Shown here: positions 62,678 through 64,000 of the stretch, piece by piece
Layout of the letters: every line of letters begins with the position of its first letter
How positions within the stretch are numbered: position 1 is the first letter of the stretch
Origin: an uncultured Allobosea sp.
GTDB lineage: Bacteria > Pseudomonadota > Alphaproteobacteria > Rhizobiales > Beijerinckiaceae
Direction: 5' to 3'
Length of the DNA: 64,000 nt
Assembly (NCBI RefSeq): GCF_945956895.1
Contig: NZ_CAMFJF010000001.1
Coordinates: 186,001 to 250,000 of the forward strand
Program-made: the position numbers and the translations under genes
Notes under the pieces: model-generated
Told to the model about the DNA's origin: nothing
The model's input: only the letters and a program-made list of their open reading frames with translations
Database searches by the model: none

Positions 62678-63499
62678 ATGTCGAACTCCCTTCCGCAATC
62701 GCTCGTGCTCATCGGCGCTGGCAAGATGGGCGGCGCGATGCTGGAAGGCTGGCTGCGCATCGGCATCGATCCCAAGGGAATCAGCCTGATCGATCCCAAG
62801 CCCTCGGACGAGATGGTCGCGCTCGCCCAGGAAAAGGGCATGCGGGTCAATCCCGCCGCCAAGGACATCCCTGCCGCAGAAGTCGTCGTGCTCGCGACCA
62901 AGCCGCAGATGCTCGATACGGCGGCGCCCGCCGTGCAGGCCTTCATCCATCCCAGGACGTTACTGATCTCGATCCTCGCCGGCAAAACGCTGGGTGATCT
63001 CGGTGCGCGGCTGCCCAATGCCAACGCGGTCATCCGGGCCATGCCGAACCTGCCGGCCGCCGTGCAGCGCGGCGCTACCGCGGCTGCTCCCGGCAAAGGT
63101 GTGAGCGCGGCCCAGCGCGCCACCGCCGACGCGCTGCTCGGCAGCATCGGCAAGGTCGAATGGCTCGACGACGAGGGGCTGATCGATGCGGTCACCGCCG
63201 TGTCCGGTTCGGGCCCGGCCTATGTCTTCCACCTGGTCGAGTGCCTGGCGGCGGCGGGCAAGGATGCCGGGCTGCCTGCCGATGTCGCCGAGCGGCTGGC
63301 GCGGGCGACGGTGGAGGGCGCGGGCGAATTGCTGTTCCAGTCGCCGCTGCCTCCGGGAACGCTGCGCCAGAACGTGACCTCGCCCGGCGGGACCACCGCC
63401 GCCGCGCTCGAGGTACTGATGGCCGAGGACGGCATGAAGCCATTGATGCGCAAGGCCGTGGCTGCAGCGAAACGTCGCGCCGGCGAGCTTTCGGGCTGA
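62678..63499 (+). CDS. proC: Pyrroline-5-carboxylate reductase
   Basis: 273 residues. NAD(P)-loop VLIGAGKMGGAMLEGWL, MPNLPAAVQRGATAAAPG, AVSGSGPAYVFHLVECLA and LRQNVTSPGGTTAAALEVL are the full ProC signature. It makes proline from pyrroline-5-carboxylate. Start has GAGAGG five bases upstream. Followed by a TetR regulator gene. Confidence 0.95.
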   Translation: MSNSLPQSLVLIGAGKMGGAMLEGWLRIGIDPKGISLIDPKPSDEMVALAQEKGMRVNPAAKDIPAAEVVVLATKPQMLDTAAPAVQAFIHPRTLLISILAGKTLGDLGARLPNANAVIRAMPNLPAAVQRGATAAAPGKGVSAAQRATADALLGSIGKVEWLDDEGLIDAVTAVSGSGPAYVFHLVECLAAAGKDAGLPADVAERLARATVEGAGELLFQSPLPPGTLRQNVTSPGGTTAAALEVLMAEDGMKPLMRKAVAAAKRRAGELSG

Positions 63500-63631
63500 A
63501 ATCGCGCCGTTTTCGTTGAAAGCTTAACGATTTCAGATTCTTGCATGGCGCATTTTCTTCACGCGAACCGGTTTCCACTTCGCTTGAAAATGCTGCAGGC
63601 AGCCTTCCGCCCGCCACGATAGCGGCCTAAC

Positions 63632-63657
63632 CTCCTCTCGACGCGAAGCGAGAGGAG
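63632..63657 (+). promoter_or_regulatory. Hairpin enclosing the tetR ribosome-binding site
   Basis: CTCCTCTCG (63632-63640) and CGAGAGGAG (63649-63657) are perfect 9-bp arms. The right arm contains AGAGGAG, the likely SD of the TetR gene (8 bases before ATG 63666). Folding would hide the SD; as DNA it could be an autoregulatory operator. Confidence 0.5.
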
Positions 63658-63665
63658 CTGTCCCC

Positions 63666-64000
63666 ATGGCCCGCAAACCCGTTTCCACCTCGCCCGAGGC
63701 GCCGGCGGCCAAGCCGGTCGACCCGCGCAAGCGCGCCGTCGATGCGCTGATGACGCTCGCGGCCGAGCGACCTTGGGACCAGATCGAGCTGCCGGATATC
63801 GCGACCGCGGCCGGGCTGACGCTCTCGCAGTTGCGCGGGCTGTTCCCCTCCAAGCTCGCGATGCTGGGCGGGGTGACCCGCATCGTCGATGACGCCGTGC
63901 TGGCCGGCTCCTCGGATGACCTCACCGGCGAACCCGTCAAGGAGCGCCTGTTCGACCTCGTCATGCGCCGGCTCGATGCGATGGCGCCCTACAAGGCGGG
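63666..64000 (+). CDS. TetR/AcrR-family regulator (3' end cut off)
   Basis: At least 111 residues; the frame is open at the right edge. After a Pro/Ala-rich N-terminus, the helix-turn-helix DALMTLAAERPWDQIELPDIATAAGLTLSQLRGLFPSKLAML (about 25-70) is TetR type. The ligand-binding half is missing. It follows proC by 166 bp on the same strand; the upstream palindrome overlapping its SD is compatible with self-regulation. Target genes unknown. Confidence 0.8.
   Translation, partial: MARKPVSTSPEAPAAKPVDPRKRAVDALMTLAAERPWDQIELPDIATAAGLTLSQLRGLFPSKLAMLGGVTRIVDDAVLAGSSDDLTGEPVKERLFDLVMRRLDAMAPYKA

Overview
The window reads as a GC-rich alphaproteobacterial chromosome segment. Markers of the Hyphomicrobiales (Rhizobiales) include a ChpT phosphotransferase, an EipA-like DUF1134 envelope protein, the MoxR-DUF58-DUF4159 operon, a three-gene cytochrome bc1 operon, a small DUF6111-like membrane protein and the rplY-pth-ychF neighbourhood. 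A Bosea-like or related soil/water genus is the best guess; this is inference from gene content and GC-rich coding style, not from a marker-gene alignment. I see no rRNA or tRNA gene, insertion sequence, prophage, integrase or CRISPR array. It is mostly core chromosome, sprinkled with about 40-120 bp palindromic intergenic repeats.

Layout. 1-4.3 kb: cut-off chpT (-), CysQ-type phosphatase, secreted YHS protein, EipA-like protein, membrane-anchored coiled-coil protein. 4.5-10.7 kb: KDG-type sugar kinase coupled to a HAD phosphatase, a YfhO-like membrane protein, RibA with a degenerate RibB-like half, cytochrome b561. 10.8-14.2 kb: a tight minus-strand operon, MDR dehydrogenase > PTPS-like protein > GT4 glycosyltransferase > methyltransferase, my best candidate for an undescribed pathway. 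14.2-18.1 kb: OpgH glucan synthase, FkbM methyltransferase, a secreted unknown. 18.3-28.8 kb: hydroxypyruvate isomerase, glucokinase, acyltransferase, a small GHNGGPPL protein, Uup ABC-F ATPase, SDR, metallophosphoesterase, NUDIX, an exported argininosuccinate-lyase-like enzyme, GNAT. 29-36.1 kb: the MoxR/VWA envelope operon (-). 36.3-42.6 kb: DUF1285 protein, CoA-pyrophosphatase-type NUDIX, DUF6111-like protein, CCA-adding enzyme, HemF/TrmL (-), ABC exporter. 42.8-45.65 kb: petABC ending in a clear terminator. 45.9-49.1 kb: mtnP-apt-mtnA-class II aldolase, which fits the methylthioadenosine/5'-deoxyadenosine DHAP shunt. 49.1-57 kb: two c-di-GMP enzymes flanking MaoC-MaoC, YchF, Pth and L25/Ctc. 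57-61.3 kb: queuosine transporter plus QueC, Prs, a lipoprotein, a creatinase-fold hydrolase. 61.5-64 kb: UbiK, YbjN, ProC and a cut-off TetR regulator.

How genes work together. Many neighbours overlap by 1 nt (TGATG) or 4 nt (ATGA), indicating translational coupling: kinase/HAD, MDR-side PTPS/GT/methyltransferase, OpgH/FkbM, Hyi/Glk, DUF1285/NUDIX, DUF6111/CCA, MtnP/Apt, MtnA/aldolase, QueC/transporter. The palindromic repeats fall into at least three recognisable sequence families (A, B, C) with copies spread over the whole window, always between genes. Several leaders (eipA/YHS, petA, rplY, ybjN, tetR) carry perfect inverted repeats that may be operators or RNA hairpins. Starts were chosen by Shine-Dalgarno sites, signal peptides and family length where the longest reading frame was implausible.
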